This document shows positions 34,762 through 49,700 of a stretch of 64,000 bases of DNA, one piece after another. The stretch's first letter is position 1; each line of letters opens with the position of its first letter. Source of the DNA: Plasmopara viticola. Its lineage: Eukaryota; Oomycota; Peronosporomycetes; Peronosporales; Peronosporaceae. Under the pieces are notes generated by a model that was not told where the DNA came from, searched no databases, and worked only from the letters and a program-made list of their open reading frames with translations. The position numbers and the translations under genes were made by a program. Location of the stretch: positions 868,001-932,000 of the forward strand of contig MBPM02000003.1 of the NCBI GenBank assembly GCA_001695595.3, written 5' to 3'.

Positions 34762-36479
34762 TCGAATACGGCGGACAGATTGAATGCAAAAAAAGGCAGA
34801 GCCTTGGCCGAAGCATGATAATCAATTCGGAACGACCCGTGTCGCAACTCTTCTCGTAATGTCGACAGCAATCCTAAATGGGGCCATCAATGCTTCAATG
34901 TCAGATTGTAAGGCTCGATTAGAGCTCATTGGGTCCATGATTCGGCGGCACACCGCGTCAAGTAGATTGACTTTCTTTTTCTTATGATCACTCTATGAAG
35001 TATTAATGTTCAAAAGCTTTGGGTTTGCACTCCTCGAGCTCCTGGCTTGAAATGAAGCCATGATTTAGGCTGGCTTTGTGCGAAAGTTCAGACTTTCTGG
35101 GCGCCGCCACGAACCTACAGAAACGGCTTTTCTCCACCCGTTGCTGTAATGCCCTCGATCGCTAAAACAACAAACTTGTATTATGCGAATAGAGAAGGAA
35201 CCTGACATCAAATCTTCGCTGCACGGCCACTTGTAACGCAGCACCGGTAATTAGCCAGCCATTAATGTACATATGGTAAAACTAATTGGCATAAATTGAC
35301 CATAATGCATCGACTCAGGTCCGAGTGTATTCAAAGTATTCTCAAGCAGTCGGTACCGCGGTTCGCAATGAAATGGATTACTATCAACTAAATTAAAAAA
35401 TAAAGTTGTCGAACTTACAACAAGAAGAGTCCCCGTTGTACGACTACCGGCATTCCAACTATGATTGTGATGCGCTGCCTTCGAGCGTGATATATCCAGC
35501 GCCATGGAGCATTAAAGGCGTGCAATTGACGGTATCGACGCTTCTCTTCACAATTTATTGTGGTCTCGAAGAAACAGATGTATAGCGAAAGGCACTCGTA
35601 AAGGCACAATGTCTCCGAATATATACACTACAAACTGTCTCGACAGTGAATATTTTTTTAATATAGCTTGAGTTAAATAAAAAAAGCTTGTATGGCCGCC
35701 ACTATATGTATTAAAAAGTGATATCTTATGAGAGTTTAGCGCAATGAACTTTTCTAATAAAAGACGTACTGTATTGGGTATTACAGAATATCATACCTGC
35801 CCGACTTTATACTTTGTGACACTAAGAAAATCCTGTACGAATCTGTAGGATACTGGTACTCTGAAATATCTGTCAAAATTACGACAATGATTCGCAAGAA
35901 CAGGAGGTGTAATCAGGATTACATCATTTCATCGGGTAAGACTGTGACTTGTTTCCACTATGAAGATTACTAAAGTAGTCCGCATCGCCTCCTCGTCCAC
36001 TTTCTTGCCGACAGTACAGCCTCCATGAAGATCATCCCAGACTTCCCTTCTCTTGCGGTCTACCACCCAAAAATTCTCGAAGTCTCTAGTCTATTTCTTC
36101 GTCTGCTTGTCTTTGACTCACCACAGATTCATTTACATGTGCTGCCAAATCACCAGCATCCAGCTCTTCTCTCTTCAACATCTCTTTCGCCACCCCCTCG
36201 TCACTTTCTGCTTCGTTCTCGACGCTTTTGGCTTTTGTCTTCTCTAATTTGCTATTTTAATAATCCAATCACCAGTGCTTTTTGCGCATGCATGCACTTT
36301 TTGCCTCTAGGAAACTGCTCGTCATAAAAAGCTGTAGCATACCCGTTTTACGCCTTCCATCTTGTCTTCGTTTGTCGATGTTTCGATCTCCATCTATTAC
36401 TCGCATCTGCAACTATTTTCGAAGTTGCACTCGCGAACTTTAGCCTTTCTCTTCTTCACCGTTCTCAAGCGATCATTGA
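34762..36479. other. intergenic
   Basis: No intact gene. The stretch from about 35990 to 36480 is strongly pyrimidine-rich on the plus strand, as oomycete promoters and leaders often are, and may be the leader of the relic that follows. Confidence 0.4.
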
Positions 36480-36806
36480 CAATCAGCAATTGTCACAGCC
36501 AGCACGGTCGATAACTTGCGTCAAGCTCCTCTTTCTACCGCGACAGAAGCTCGTTCTTTGCTTTGAAAAGTGCGAAGCTGCACCACCTTCCTGATCGATA
36601 CGCGCACGGATGAAGTGGCTATTGTTCCTATTACATCTAAGACGCTTGACGTGTTAGAGATTGCGTCGGCTACGACAATGAACTCGCTGACGAGCTTGAA
36701 ATGCTATGCGTCATCTGACCAGGGAGAAGCTGAAGCCGGATCGATATCTGAAGCGGAAGACACAAATGACGGTGTTGACGAAGCTTTCGGCGAAGGCCGA
36801 TGTTGA
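36480..36806 (+). pseudogene. possible gene relic with acidic C-terminus
   Basis: One frame reads AIVTASTVDNLRQAPLSTA, a TGA, then about 78 codons ending in a Glu/Asp/Ala-rich segment and TGA at 36806. The composition is protein-like on both sides of the stop. I do not recognise it. An internal ATG at 36677 could begin a 42-aa product. Confidence 0.25.
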
Positions 36807-39800
36807 GCTCTATTGCTGAAAGCAAATATGCATCTATCTTATAAAGGTTAAACTTATTTACGAAAAGCTCAAAGCTGTGAAAGCCCGGTTAGGTCCTTAG
36901 TTGATGAGCTTGAGTCGGCGGCCTCGCCGAGGAATTGCCCCATTATAGGACTTTAAAGGAGCATGTCTGTTTGTGACTTTACCTTTTGTCAAGCAGATTG
37001 AATCGCTCCTTTCATCGTTGCTGCCCGTATTCAAAGGTTGCGCGCGAGCTAATCTACCTTAACAGTGGCCCCCATCGACATTTTCTTTGCTCATTGATAT
37101 GTTCATAAAGAAACGCTTCCTTTGCAATCTAAGAACCATAAAAGGAAACGACCTTAAATTGAAAATTTGCTCTCAACTATTTCAAGGTGAAGAAGTTTGA
37201 CGCAAATTAAAGCCTGGCCTAAATTGTAAGCGCAACGCACACGTGATCGTGGCCGCATTAGTGGCTCCTTCTCATCCGGATAGGCTAACATAAAGTTGCT
37301 TTGAATAATTGAAAGCCTTAAACTAGATATTATACCACTGAAATGTGCTGTCAGAGCCTTCGACCGAAAATCATTTTTGTAGAGCTTGCTTGCTCTGACG
37401 CATTTCAGCTACTTGGCAGCATATAGTGCTTCGAATGTAGTCGAGTTCTCAGGCTCAAAAAGTTTCTTTTTGAGCAGTGTCACAAGGTACTACAATTTAG
37501 CCTAATGCTTTTGAGAGGTTGTATCTAGACAACTTGTCCGCTTGGGAGAAGAATAGCCTAAAACTTGAGTCCTGCCCTGTAGCTTTCTTGTAATAAATAT
37601 GGTGTGGGGAAGTACACGAAAAAAATTCTTAGACTAAATACGAGCCATTGTAATCTACGAACTTCTGTCAAGCAGAACTTATTGCAGCGCTTGAAGCACG
37701 CGCATAATCAAGGCTCTCGTTTCAAAAGCAGTTTTTTTACGCTGCAGGAAATTATCTTCGGAGTGTCCTAGCAGCGCACAAGGCAAAAAGTCACACTGGT
37801 CGGCGCCATGGCCTTTGTCTTTCTCGTCAGACCCGTTGTTCAAAAAGTGAGAAGAGCTTTTTACTCGCATGACTACACGGTGGCGAGTTGCAATACTACA
37901 TTGCCGACTGCATTTTTTATACAATAAGCAGGGCTGCTCTAGGAATTGAGCGTCGGTTTGTGAACTTCTACTTGTCCCTAACGCTAACGACATCGTCACA
38001 AAGGCATCTCAGTTGGGCTTTTCTATCGTCTTCCTTGCATCTGTCATTAAGCTAGGTATTCATCCCTAGGATCGCGGTGGATTGACTAGCGCCACCTAAC
38101 ACATACCCAATCGTCTACAACGATGGGGGCTACTACCGCCCTTAAAGCAATTTTGATATAATTAATACCTCTAAGCCACCATAGTGGAAACAGAGTCAGG
38201 TGAGTGGTTTGCGCTGATTTTGTCTTTTTATGCTGTAATAATCGGGCGAAATCTAGTAGTAAGCACGTAATTTTTGTCGTGGCGGAGTCGGAGGCTTCTC
38301 TAAATTCTTTTAAGTCTGAGTGGCTCATTACCGTGAAGACACTTCAAACTTACCGCCATAGGTGCCGGCGCAGCCTTTTGCGGAGGCGGCTATCAGTGTA
38401 GGTGCAGAGGCTGTCCTTGGTGCAAATGTGTAGAAGCGATTTCTAGCTGGCCGGCTCAATCATCATAATATGTTGTGGTCGCCAAGTAGTCTTCGTGTCG
38501 TCGTAATAACCACACCCTTTTTTTGGTAACAAAGTCACACGACTGAAAGCAATTGTTGATCTTTTTTTACTGTGAAAGAAAAGGTAGCAGGCCGCTACAC
38601 TCTAAAATGCCATAAAAATGGTGGCTTCTGTTCAACCAACCGCTGTCTCGACTTGTTGTGCATTATAATTTTTCTGCCAAAATTGGGATTTTTAAGCTAG
38701 TTGCTTAGTAAAAGTCAAGGTAGAGTAGTATCAATACGTCTCTGTACTGCGTTTCTTCTTGATTTTAACGCCAAATTGAGCGTTTTCCGAAGATTGCATG
38801 ATAACCTTTGTGCAGGATGCTATATGACCCGGTCACACATGCTTATTGTGAAAATTTATCAAATTTGCTCTTTGATACGTGGCGCCATTTACACTTATAG
38901 TTCGATTGAAAAGGTCGCGTCGATTAATTATGAGATCTTGTGCAAATTTGAAGCATCATTCATTACTTTCTGAGATTCTTTAAAAGACTGTTATTGTCAA
39001 TGTAGTACTTCCTACTGACAACCACTACTAGGTATAGCTATTCAAGCTACCAATACTGCTTTGTTGCGATTGACTACTTAGTAAATCACCATACTTTATA
39101 CAGTAAATATTTCCGCGAGCTCTAGAAAAGCTGTGATTGAGGATTAGACATACCTTGTGCTGATGGAACATTGGGAACAGTGTGAGGTCAAGATTTTTGT
39201 GAGGTTTTGATTTAACACTTTCCACGGATGTTCGGCATGCAGTACACAAATCTACTCTTGCTCAAGGACCGTGAAGATCACCGAAAGAAGCCATGCTTTA
39301 GAAATAAGAAAATCCGATCAACAGAGAGAGACGGGGAGAAATTTAGAATTGTGATGTGTGTGACAAATAAGAACCAAAATATATTTATAAAGCTTGATAG
39401 CTCTCATAGCAGTGGACAATTGATCTCGTACAAGGTTATAGAATAGACATTTTGAGTCTTTTTTTGCGTACAACAAGCAAGCAAATTTGGTCAGTTGACT
39501 GATGCTTCAGAATACAGGTAAAATAGTCGGTTTGGCTTGACTGGATGATAAGACGGCTTTCCATCGTTCATAGGATCGAAGTGGATCGATCTGTGAGATT
39601 TGAGAGTTTCGACAGCACATGATGTAGGTCTTGGCTCACCGCGGATGGATAAGTAGAAAATTAAGACTAATTATTAGGGCAAGATGATAGGTTTCTGGCC
39701 GCTTAATCCCTCCAACAAGGCTTTGATAAGCCAATTTTTCACCTATGCTATACTTTTGGCTTTTGAAGGATGTCTAATTAGTTTTACCTTGCAGCATTCT

Positions 39801-40970
39801 CGGAAGGTATCGATTTTATTTATATCTTATCAACGGTAGACGTGACGACGTTTAAAGTCGCCTACGCTAAAATTAAGTTACGCTGGAAGCACTTGCAACC
39901 AAACATGCCAAGACAGCGCTTTAATGTTATGAATAGGTCAATGGCATAGCTTCAAAATTCAAGTAATAAAGTTCTGCAAGCGGGTAACAAAGGCCCGCAT
40001 GGCATGGTGGGTAGCAAAATACCTCGAATAGTGGGAGGCACAACTCTGTAAGAAAAGGTTGGGGATGGGATACTCTATCTATTGTTGGGTGTCAAGAACC
40101 ACCGTTGCTGACGATGGAATTAATGCGCTGGGATATGTACACTTTTACTAGTCGTTGTGTCACGGCCGATGCGCTCCAATAAAGATATTTTCAGGGGTAC
40201 TAAAGCTACTGACCTTCGCAGAATTCGATGTTAAACATCGAAATTATTGCACACAAACCAATAACGTACGTAATGTAGTGGCGTAAGACTCTCACCAGTA
40301 CAAATTGGCTTCACGCAAAGGGCGAATGTAGAGCCCGCACTTCTTAACATACTGCATCAATTAGTCAAAAAGCAGCGGCGCATCACTAATGCTTACGATA
40401 AGCTAAACGCGACGACCTATTTAGTTGAGGTCAATAGGATCATTGAGCTTTGCGTCAAAGTTGGTGAATGAGACTAAGGGATAGAAGAGAATTAAACCCT
40501 TGGCTGCTACACTGTGAGTCTGTCATCTGAGTGCGCATCCATGGGGTCATGCAGGGTCTAATAAATGCACTTTAAACAGTTGTTTTCACCGACGTGATTC
40601 TCGTGGCTGCTCTTTTAACTTTTTCAAACGGTTAAAACACGTACGAGTCATTGGATTGCCTATGTTTTCTCCATCCCAGCCAGCAATGCTTACAATGAGT
40701 AGATCATGAGCAGCTCTTCGAGCCAAAACATTTGAAGTGTCCTTGAACTCGTTGATGGGAGTAACGCGTCGATCAAAACTGGCAGCCGATCAAATAAATC
40801 TTCAGCTTAATTAGAAACGTTGTCGTTGGCCTGGTGGAATTCATTTTATGTCTCCAAAGACGGAAAATGACCTCGGCTTCATCCATTTTTTGGTAGTTTG
40901 TGTTGACTGCGCGCCGTCTGGCATTAGTATTGGTAGCAAATACCGTATGCAAGATAACGCGGAAAATAGT

Positions 40971-41047
40971 GGTGTCCGTGATTTCAATGGTTGGAATTTG
41001 TACTGAATGGTGTCCGTGATATCAATTTGTTGTAATTTGTACTGAAT
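40971..41047. repeat. 38-bp tandem duplication
   Basis: A unit beginning GGTGTCCGTGAT and ending AATTTGTACTGAAT occurs twice, 40971-41008 and 41009-41047, with a few differences. Confidence 0.75.
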
Positions 41048-43549
41048 CGTATACTTTTAAGGACACACCTGTCTTACTAGCTTGCTGTTCGATCTTATTC
41101 TTTGCGCGATCTTTGCTTAGCGTAAAAGCGAGACTATCAGCGCTATATCCTCTCAAAGAACATTGGTGTTAATTACTGAATCGACCGCTTGTTATAATCG
41201 ACGCTTGATTTAAAGATGAGTTTACCTGTGCTATCTTTTATAATACTACTTCCGAAATAAGCTAAGGTCTTTTCATGTAAAGTTGAAAAGTTCTGAGATT
41301 ACCTCGCGATAAATATGGGGCAAAGCAGTACGTGTCCATATTTAAGATAGGGCTACGTCGGGGCACAACTATTTTACGTGTACATGCACAGACTCGCACA
41401 ACTTATGAAAAAGGTTGTCCGGAATAGCATAACAGCAACCGGAACTCTTATCAAATTACCTATTGCAGAAAGTTAAGTATAATTCGGATAAAGTTTACAC
41501 ATTTGCTATGATCTAGCGGATAACGCGCTAGAACAGCATCTTGAAATTAACATGCTCGATAAACGCAGTAAACACTAAACAAACAGAAAAAAGTAGGAGT
41601 TAAGCCACTCGGTGCATTTAAAGGTGAGCAGTCGATCTCATGTATAAAAACAAAAACGATACAAACGTATTGATGCAACTTGGACACTATGGCTTATACT
41701 TTCTCGACGATTAAAATACGAATACTTCACTGTGTTTAAGCGCTCAGGTGGCACATGAACATCCTTATACACGTGTGCCACTAGCTCAACGACAAAGTCA
41801 AAGCTTTTAGAACTTCGACATACCGCCGATACTGGTAGGTTCTTTTAATAGCCGCCGTGCGACTACGTTTGACCATCGAGCGAGTCTCACTGGCCGGCCA
41901 CTCCCTTGTACATGTATGGTGATATAGTTGTTGTGAAGACTAAAAAAGTGTCTTATCTCGGGACAAACATACGCGAACTGAAAACCCGTCTGCTAATGGA
42001 AGTGTAAGGTACCTCAAAATTTCGTTGTTTAAAGCAACGACGATAGTCCCCAATTTACCCTACGATAAAGTAGACCGACTGCTCACGTATCTCAATGCGA
42101 TAAAAATGCAATCGCTGCCAGAAAATCAATACTTTAACATAAGCGTCTACAACTGTGGCAGAGAAGCGCATCAAAAGCTCTTAATTGGAACATATTATGT
42201 ATGCCAGACGAATTCTTTTATCATTTAGTTTTGTCGATCTAATTTAACGTATGATCTGGCCTGTAAGTAACTGCACATCAAACTTGTCGGGCTTGCGTTT
42301 AACTGCAATTCGCTAAAAAGGGCAAAAATCTTTCACTTTAAGTCAAAGCAAGGCGAATAATCGCCACCTTTAACGATGTGCGAGCTTAAAGGAGCTTTTA
42401 AAGCTTAAGATATAGAAAATGCTCTTGCATGTGTAATTCATTTTGTGGCAAGTAATTTCTTGTCACGAATGGAATATTTAAATTGATAGACCTAGGCTGT
42501 GGAAATGAAGCTACGAGCTGAGCTGACGATTGCCTTTTCTTTTTGGTTCCCAGTGGTTGTAATGGAACAAGATGGTGCGCCTCTTTTAACCCTAATCGTG
42601 CTAAAGTAACGCTAGCATAGTTAGGAGCATCGCAACTGACCCTAAGAGGCTTTATCCCGGACAGATAAACCAGATCGAATACCGGCTTTAGGCTGCTATT
42701 TACTATAAATTGATTTATGGTGCTGACTTTCTCAGCACAACTGGATGTCACTTTAAACTAGATCAAATAGGTGCAGAATCCGCACTAATAATATCACAAT
42801 TGTACATGCATTTGTCTACGTCTCAATACTTTTTCGCGTTGGTAGGACAAACCGAAAAGACGCTCACTGTTATGGGTTCTGCGCAAACCTTAAGATACTC
42901 ACAAAGGAGCCGAGTGTTTTAAACATCATCCGCTTAGACTCACTTCCCTAATCTGGTATAAAGGTTATCGATTCTCTCCACCTCGACAATTTGCTTTAAA
43001 TAGCCTAGTTGAGTCCATAGAGCCGACAAATCCGCCTTTATACAAACGGCGATGAATATATCTATTGTCAAAGTATGTCTAGGCAATAGACCGCAATGAT
43101 CAAAATATTTGTGTGACCAAACTATTAAATGTCGTTAGACCATTTGACAATTCTCGTCGCATTACACCTCATTTGAATCGACGGTATGGCTCCGTCAGGA
43201 TAACTAGTCTGACTGTTCCTGGCAGCAAGAAGCCATAACTACTTGAGGCACTTAAAACTTCGAAGCTGATACCACTTAGCTGTTTTTAAGGCTGATCAAG
43301 GTCACCTTTGTCTAAAAACGGAAGATGTGATGATATTCCCGATAGAGTGTTCACCATCAGGAGTTCCACCTATATGATCCTTATGCCTTCACTCGACTGA
43401 AAACTCGGATACTCCGAGCTGCAATTGTTTCAGCGGACAACGTTTTACTTATAGCCACGTCGTCGTACGTGACATGCAGAAAACAATAAGGTATTTCAAT
43501 CTCGTTCTCTCCTTGTAAAGCTATACTATCACCTATCAGTGGTACTTTG

Positions 43550-43790
43550 ACAGCCAACTTGGCCCTGTTTTAGTCGCTGTGTATGTTACCCTCTTGCAAA
43601 CCTCGTTAGCAATTGGTGGTCCGCCTGTGGTGTTATCAGTTGTGTTTTCCAGACTCTTGTCACCCGCTTGAAGAACTTTGTTACCCGCACTCAGTAGTAC
43701 TATGCTACTTACAAGTGGAACTATGTCATCCATTCTGTCTTCCAAATCTATTGTCAACGCTGTTGATGGCGCTATGTTACTCATTTGCGA
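43550..43790. repeat. degenerate short-unit repeat
   Basis: Imperfect units of about 20-25 bp containing CTTTGTTACCCGCA / ACTATGCTACTTACA / ACTATGTCATCCATT succeed one another. A similar array appears at 53395-53530. Confidence 0.4.
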
Positions 43791-45044
43791 ATTGTAATAC
43801 CCACATTGATAATACTTATTGCAGCTTTGGCTGCTGCCAGCGAAGCTTGGTTAATCACTAGAAATTGTTTCAAAAATGTTTTTATCTTTATTATTAAGAA
43901 GTTTTGAATACCATTTCGGGTATGTAATCGATCAGGCTTTCTTTTGGTATAGTGAGAGGCACAACGTTGCGGGTTGACTTACCGAAGTTTTATTGCGCAA
44001 AACCAGGCGGCTGGAGCTTTTGGCCTTGCCCCGACAACCAATTGATAGCTTGTCTTTCTCTGACCATCCATGTTGGTAAAGAATATTTGTCTTTGTCAAG
44101 ACCCCTTGCTGTCGATGTATTAAGACTTTGAAGAAGCGGGTGTGTAGGCGTACATACACTGCACTTCAAATTGCTTCTTCCACCGTCATTTTCTGCGCTT
44201 TAAGAAGTTGAATGTGAGGCAAGTCTAGCCTTAGGCTACCCACGAACACAGTCACATTTATTTGTTTGCGGATTGACTCCGGCCATCAACTTTTACATCT
44301 TATTAATGCGCGTATGAATTCGCGCTTTCCTTGTTTGCAGGCAAGGAACCGAAGTAAAACGACTAAAGAATGACATGTAGTAAATCTTTCAAGTATCCGG
44401 CACACGAAACGCTTAAGCGAGGTAATTCACGAGCGAATAATCAGCTTAATCATTCATTACCTCTCCAGTACTCTGTGCGTATAATATCTTTGATCTAGAC
44501 CAAAAAGTTATTTTTTTCGTCAATGTTGAGAACCCTTAATTTTACAAGCTTGGACTGTACAGTAGGCTCAACCGCTGGGGCTTGCTGCCTGATCCCTGGT
44601 CGATACATAGACCTAAGGTACGGACGCCGTGACGTCTTCTAGCTGCTTGAAAGCGAAGAGGCCAAAATTGCTCTTGTCATCTCAGGCTTCAAAAACAAAA
44701 AAAGTTGTTCATATAGCGCGACTGCGCGTCCAGAAGATCAGCGCAAGGCGCTTTGCCATATTGAAATACAATGCCGAAACCAGGTCAACCAGCTTCACAT
44801 AATGCGGTGAGGAATCAGTGCATGCAATTGAGTGAAGGCCACGTAAATCGCAGCCACTTGAAAAAGGCATTGTACTTTCGATCCTCGCAAATTGATATTT
44901 ACCTCGACATAATTCTCCATAGTGTGGGCTACATATTGAAGTATTTCGTCACTAGTAAGCTATTTTTGATGTCTATATTGATAGTCATGTCGATTGAGGA
45001 CGTCGAAGGAAATTTTCCAGCATTCTTCGATTTCAGCGACTAGA

Positions 45045-46518
45045 ATGAACGCATGGGTTCTCAACAATGAACCTGTTGTACCGCACGTTTGGACGAACAA
45101 GACAATTGTTGCTAACGAGATTGAAGGATCATCCGTGTCAAGCTGGGAGAGTGGTTCAAAGTTGCTGCGAACAAAGCGACGGGGAAAGGTCGAGTTCTTG
45201 GTCGAAGATCATCAGCTCAGCGATGACGATGTAAGCGATAAACTTCGCGCAAATGGTGATGCTGTACCAGCCAAAGTGACACATGTCAAAGCTGATTTTG
45301 TCAGCAGTGCTGAACCTGTGAATGAAGACGATCGACCTGCAAATTCTACGCCATCGCTTGGTGTCAAGGAAAATCGCAAGCGACAGAAATCGAAAAGCCC
45401 TACAGAGTTGAAGATTGGGATCCTTGTGCATCATCTCGTTCGTGATTTCTTGCTTATGCATTCTCACAATGACATTGTACGATTACTCGATCAAGAACGA
45501 GTACGTTAAGTGATATTTCGCAACTTTTTTATCGTGACTAACTTTGGTCCGTGCATCTAGTCGATACCTATCCTTAATGCGACCGAAATGAAGCATCTAA
45601 GCCGGCGTTTACTCGGTACTGATCAATCGAGTACAAATCCGTCAGGCTTTCCTTCGCTGTTGGAACGCTTTCTTCTAAGTTCGAACGAGGCGCGATTGAA
45701 GGCGAGATCAAAACGCAGGGCAAAGGTAAGTCATTGCTCTTGAGACTTGTCGACTCAGCATGTCTTATGCCAGCATTTGTATTTAGAAACAATCTACTTT
45801 AGCGGAAAAAGAGAAAGTCACAACGACTTCGTCAGCAAGTCGGCGCAAGCCTACATTGAATGTGATCACGCACGACTTAGTTCCTGATGCTGAGAATTGT
45901 GCCGTCATTCCGTCTGCCAGTAAGCAAACTTTCAATCGCCTTAATCACCCAGGCTCGACTCCACATCATGAAGTCGTCATTGGCCAGCCTGGAACAACGC
46001 CAATGGCGCATTTAAAAGACTTGCACCTTTCTGGATTCAAAGATGGCGAGAACGATGGTGTTGTCACGGGCATTGATGAAAGTGTGGACGAAAGTGTCGA
46101 TTCGTTCTCTCACTATGCTCATCGCAAACGGAGTTTAAACACTGGGCACAAGCGCGTGCAGTTGGGCGAGTCGGGGAAAACCCCGACGAAAGAGTACATT
46201 TTCTTTCGAGAGACGCCACCGTCGTTTGTGACGGAAACCATTGAAGACGCTGTGAAGATTGTCGAAAAGTTAAACAGCAATACCGAATTCGTCAACCAAG
46301 CCACGGATGCTGACCGATTCATCGAGCTCCAGAGCAGCGAAGTGTCCAAGTACACAGTCGGCCAAGTGATTGAGAAATTAGGGCCACACTATAACATCAA
46401 TGGCGTGGTAGCCAAAATCTTTGGCTCGAGATTATGTGGAACAGCGGGACGGGGAAGTATCATTGTCGACACTTGCCCCGAGAATCTGCAGGAACAAACA
46501 TGTGTCGAGGCGCAATGA
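45045..46518 (+). CDS. unrecognised 450-aa protein
   Basis: Exons 45045-45500, 45561-45725 and 45787-46518, all phase 0, give 450 aa. The start is the first in-frame ATG, MNAWVLNNEPVVPHVW. The protein is hydrophilic, with basic clusters (ENRKRQKSKS, KARSKRRAKKQ) that look like nuclear localisation signals. The segment LVHHLVRDFLLMHSHNDIVRLL, cut by the first intron just after LDQER, loosely resembles a LisH dimerisation motif. The C-terminal third is better ordered (EYIFFRETPPSFVTETIEDA to the end). No enzyme motif is visible. It converges on the myotubularin gene, with 204 bp between stops. The function is unknown. Confidence 0.8.
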
Positions 46519-46722
46519 TCTTAAGAATTAGCGGTTTGTACACAGCTAGAGGTTGATCCGAACGATTCGTAGAGTACAGATAGAAAGCAGTCAAAGGTTT
46601 TCATTATACAAAGTCGACCCAGGAATTGTCGCTTCACTTCCTTTCTGGTAAATGTCTGCTTAAAATCACCGCTTGAATTGGTGCCAGAATAAATCACTTG
46701 GCGTCTTTGACAAGACAATCTG

Positions 46723-49700
46723 CTAGCAGTCACTGCTCTCTTCAACTTGCTCCGAAAAGTCTCGACCCGTAAGCAGCTCATCATCCTTATCATTAGCTTC
46801 AACATTAGTAGATGATGCCAATAAATCTGATGCCGCACCGTCTTTCACATGGGTGGACTCGAGACGCGAAAGGTGATGCTCTTGACCCTCTTCTCGATTC
46901 TCGTCTGTGCCGTCACTAGTACCGCTGGAATACGTCGAGGGACCGTAATAAATCAAACTGCACACCCACTGACACTTGTGAAACTTGGGGTGCCACTGGA
47001 AAAAGTAATTGTCCCAGAGACGAATCATGTGACAGCTGACCCAAGGCCAGACCGGGCCCTTGTGCATCGTATAATTACTCGTGGAATAAAGGTCTGGTTT
47101 CATTAACACGGGTGTCCACACTGACACCGTGTTGCTCTTCACTTGATTCACATCTCGCTGAAGCCGCGAGTCGTACAAGAAGGTGCCGTAAAGCCCTGAA
47201 GTCAGCGCATTGGCCAAATGGAGCAAAAAGCGCTCGTTAAACTCAAACAGATGGGAATGCTGTCGTTGCATTTGCCACACGGCGTCGAGAAATTGCAACA
47301 TGACGGGGGACGACTTGTTGCGTTGAGGATCTCGATTCCGATCGCTGCCACACCTTTCCGCGTATTTATGTCCAAACGCCAGCCAATCTTTCTCCACCAG
47401 GACAGCAAATCCACGAATGGTTCGGTAGTACGGGTCAATCATCAGTTGGGCAAGGGCACACAACTGCGACGTTCGGTCCCAGCCATCGCTGCAATGGACG
47501 AGCGCAGAAGCGCCTTCCAACTCCAAAACACGTGCGATCTTTAACGCACCATCCAGCAGGAGTCGAACATGGTCGAGCCATCTCGTTGACTCGACACTTG
47601 AGAGCCACGTACGGTCCGTATCGTCCACACTACCTGGCAAGAGCAGCTTCATCAACCCCATGTACGAAGATTGCATTCGATACATATTGGCAATGTTCAA
47701 ATGATACACCACGGCGCCTATGTAATCTTGGGGCGTTTCAACGCCACCTTTACCCATCAGACGATTGCCTGTCGACGCTTGTGGTTTCCGTGCATCAAAA
47801 ATATAAAGCGGTCGAGACGATTGCGACGATTGTGACTGATTCTTGATAATGTCAGGGAGTCGACGGTATACGCCCAAGAGAAGCTGATCCGAGACGTTTG
47901 AGGTTCCTGAGAGCAAATTACCCAATAAAGGTTGACTGGACCGAGTCAATACACACCGATTGCGACGGTGGTAGTATGTAATCACTGGCAATCGATTCTT
48001 TGCACGAAAAGCAGTCACTTTTGCCAATGTAGTCGAAGTTGTCGAGGCTGGAAGAAGCAGCTTGGACGGATATGTTTTGCAAATATTTCCCGTGTCATTC
48101 TTGTAGAACTAAAACGCATCACAAAGAGCTACAGTTAGCACCGCCAAGTTGTAATAAACACAGCATTGGATACAAAAGCATGCTATACCTTTAAGAATAA
48201 AGAAACGGCAGGGTCTCCACCGATTTGGCGCCTAAATTCACGCTCGTCCACGAACAACTTCCAGCCATTTTGCTCGAAACGGACATTGCCAATCGAATAC
48301 GCCATGGCGAACGAACCACTTCTTTCGCGGGGAAGTGTCCGGATTGGATCCGGACATGGCACTGGGAATGCAGCATTACCTCCTGTCCGTGACGACGTGT
48401 ACGCAGAAGAAAGGTAGGGCTCCTTGCCCTGATGCACCCCTCCTTCTTCGCTCGACCCTTCTCGACCAACCATTCGATCGCAGTCACTAGCACCAGCCGG
48501 GAATGACTTGTGTTCGGAAGACGCTGTTCGCATAAGACTCTCCCGGTCAACAAAATAATAGCGTTGAGACGCATCGGCTGCTCTTGCGATAGTTGCGCGT
48601 AATTCATGTGCGGCGATAGCAGGGTGGCTATCGAGCTGAAACCTCATGACACGAACATCCTTGCAGCTAATTGAGATAATGGATGCCGAGCCCGTCATGC
48701 CGGCATAATTGGTGCGTCCACTCTTTGTTCGGCGTCCACCAGGATACAAAAGCTGCACATTTGTAATACCAAACAGTGGAATGTAAGCCACGCCACCTTG
48801 TCCATGATTGCATCGCGACTCGGGAGACACTTGGTCGAACGGTGTAAAGAGCACGCGATAGTTTGTCACGGCAATTTTGCCGCGAATGCGACCCCAAACC
48901 TGAGCAGATTCAAAAGTTTCGCTAGCTGGACCAACGAGTAAAGTTGCCTGTTGCTCGGTCCCCTTCATCACAGCTTCTCCAGGCAACAGCGGCACGTAAA
49001 TCGACTGCAACACTGGTGACTTGCTCAGACTCAATTCCGACCTAATTGTCCTTGCAGTGTTTGCTGGATCAAAATGCACTGGCGATTGCAAACTGTCCAG
49101 CACAGGAGATGCAGAACCCTCCGACTGGGCTGCAAGCAACGTAGTCGGTCGTGGCGCGAATCCGCGTCTCATTTTCAAATTTGTCGATCGACAACTGTCA
49201 ATAGCCTCTTTAAATTGCTCTCGTTCATCGTTGTTTGCAAATTTGAGCTCAAGAGATTGTTGGCCCTGTCCACCATTAAAGACAATGAGGCGGGCCATTC
49301 CCTCTGAGGATCTAAACAGAAAAGATTGCACAGAGTCGCAATGGAAGGACCAAAACCGATGCATAAACACAGACTTTGCTCGGACAAGTCGTTGGCGACA
49401 ATCGAGCTCGAGTGTGTACCGATCCAAGACCGGGTTTGCTTTGGCAAACCCAAACGTGCGACGCAACCCCGTGCCTTCTTTTCCACCCATTTCATAGACA
49501 GCAAATCGCAACACAGCGGCAGATAGCTTTGCTTCGCTCTGCAATTTCACCTCGGCCGAATCCAACTTGGCACGTTCATCCACGATATCACTGTCATCGA
49601 AAGCTTTCTGGGACGGAATACTGTTAGAGCGACCACTACTCAAATTGCTTCCAACGTCCTTTGCAACTCCTTTTCCTTCCTCCAAACCAAAAGCACTGGA

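Larger units (their letters stand above)
36807..45044. other. 8-kb gene-poor stretch
   Basis: No intact gene or identifiable transposase/RT motif was found. The largest frame is 117 codons on the minus strand (42751-42398), of unknown character. The region contains small hairpins (for example GCTCAAAAAG/CTTTTTGAGC at 37453-37475) and tandem duplications. It is likely old, heavily mutated repeat DNA. Confidence 0.45.

Noticed and set aside
36025..36327. 100-aa ATG frame
   Set aside because: Composition mirrors a pyrimidine-rich promoter/leader (Ser, Leu, Pro, Phe) rather than a protein; no domain.
40056..40068. AAAAGGTTGGGG, matching the head of the SINE-like element
   Set aside because: Only about 12 bases match and similarity stops at once; chance.
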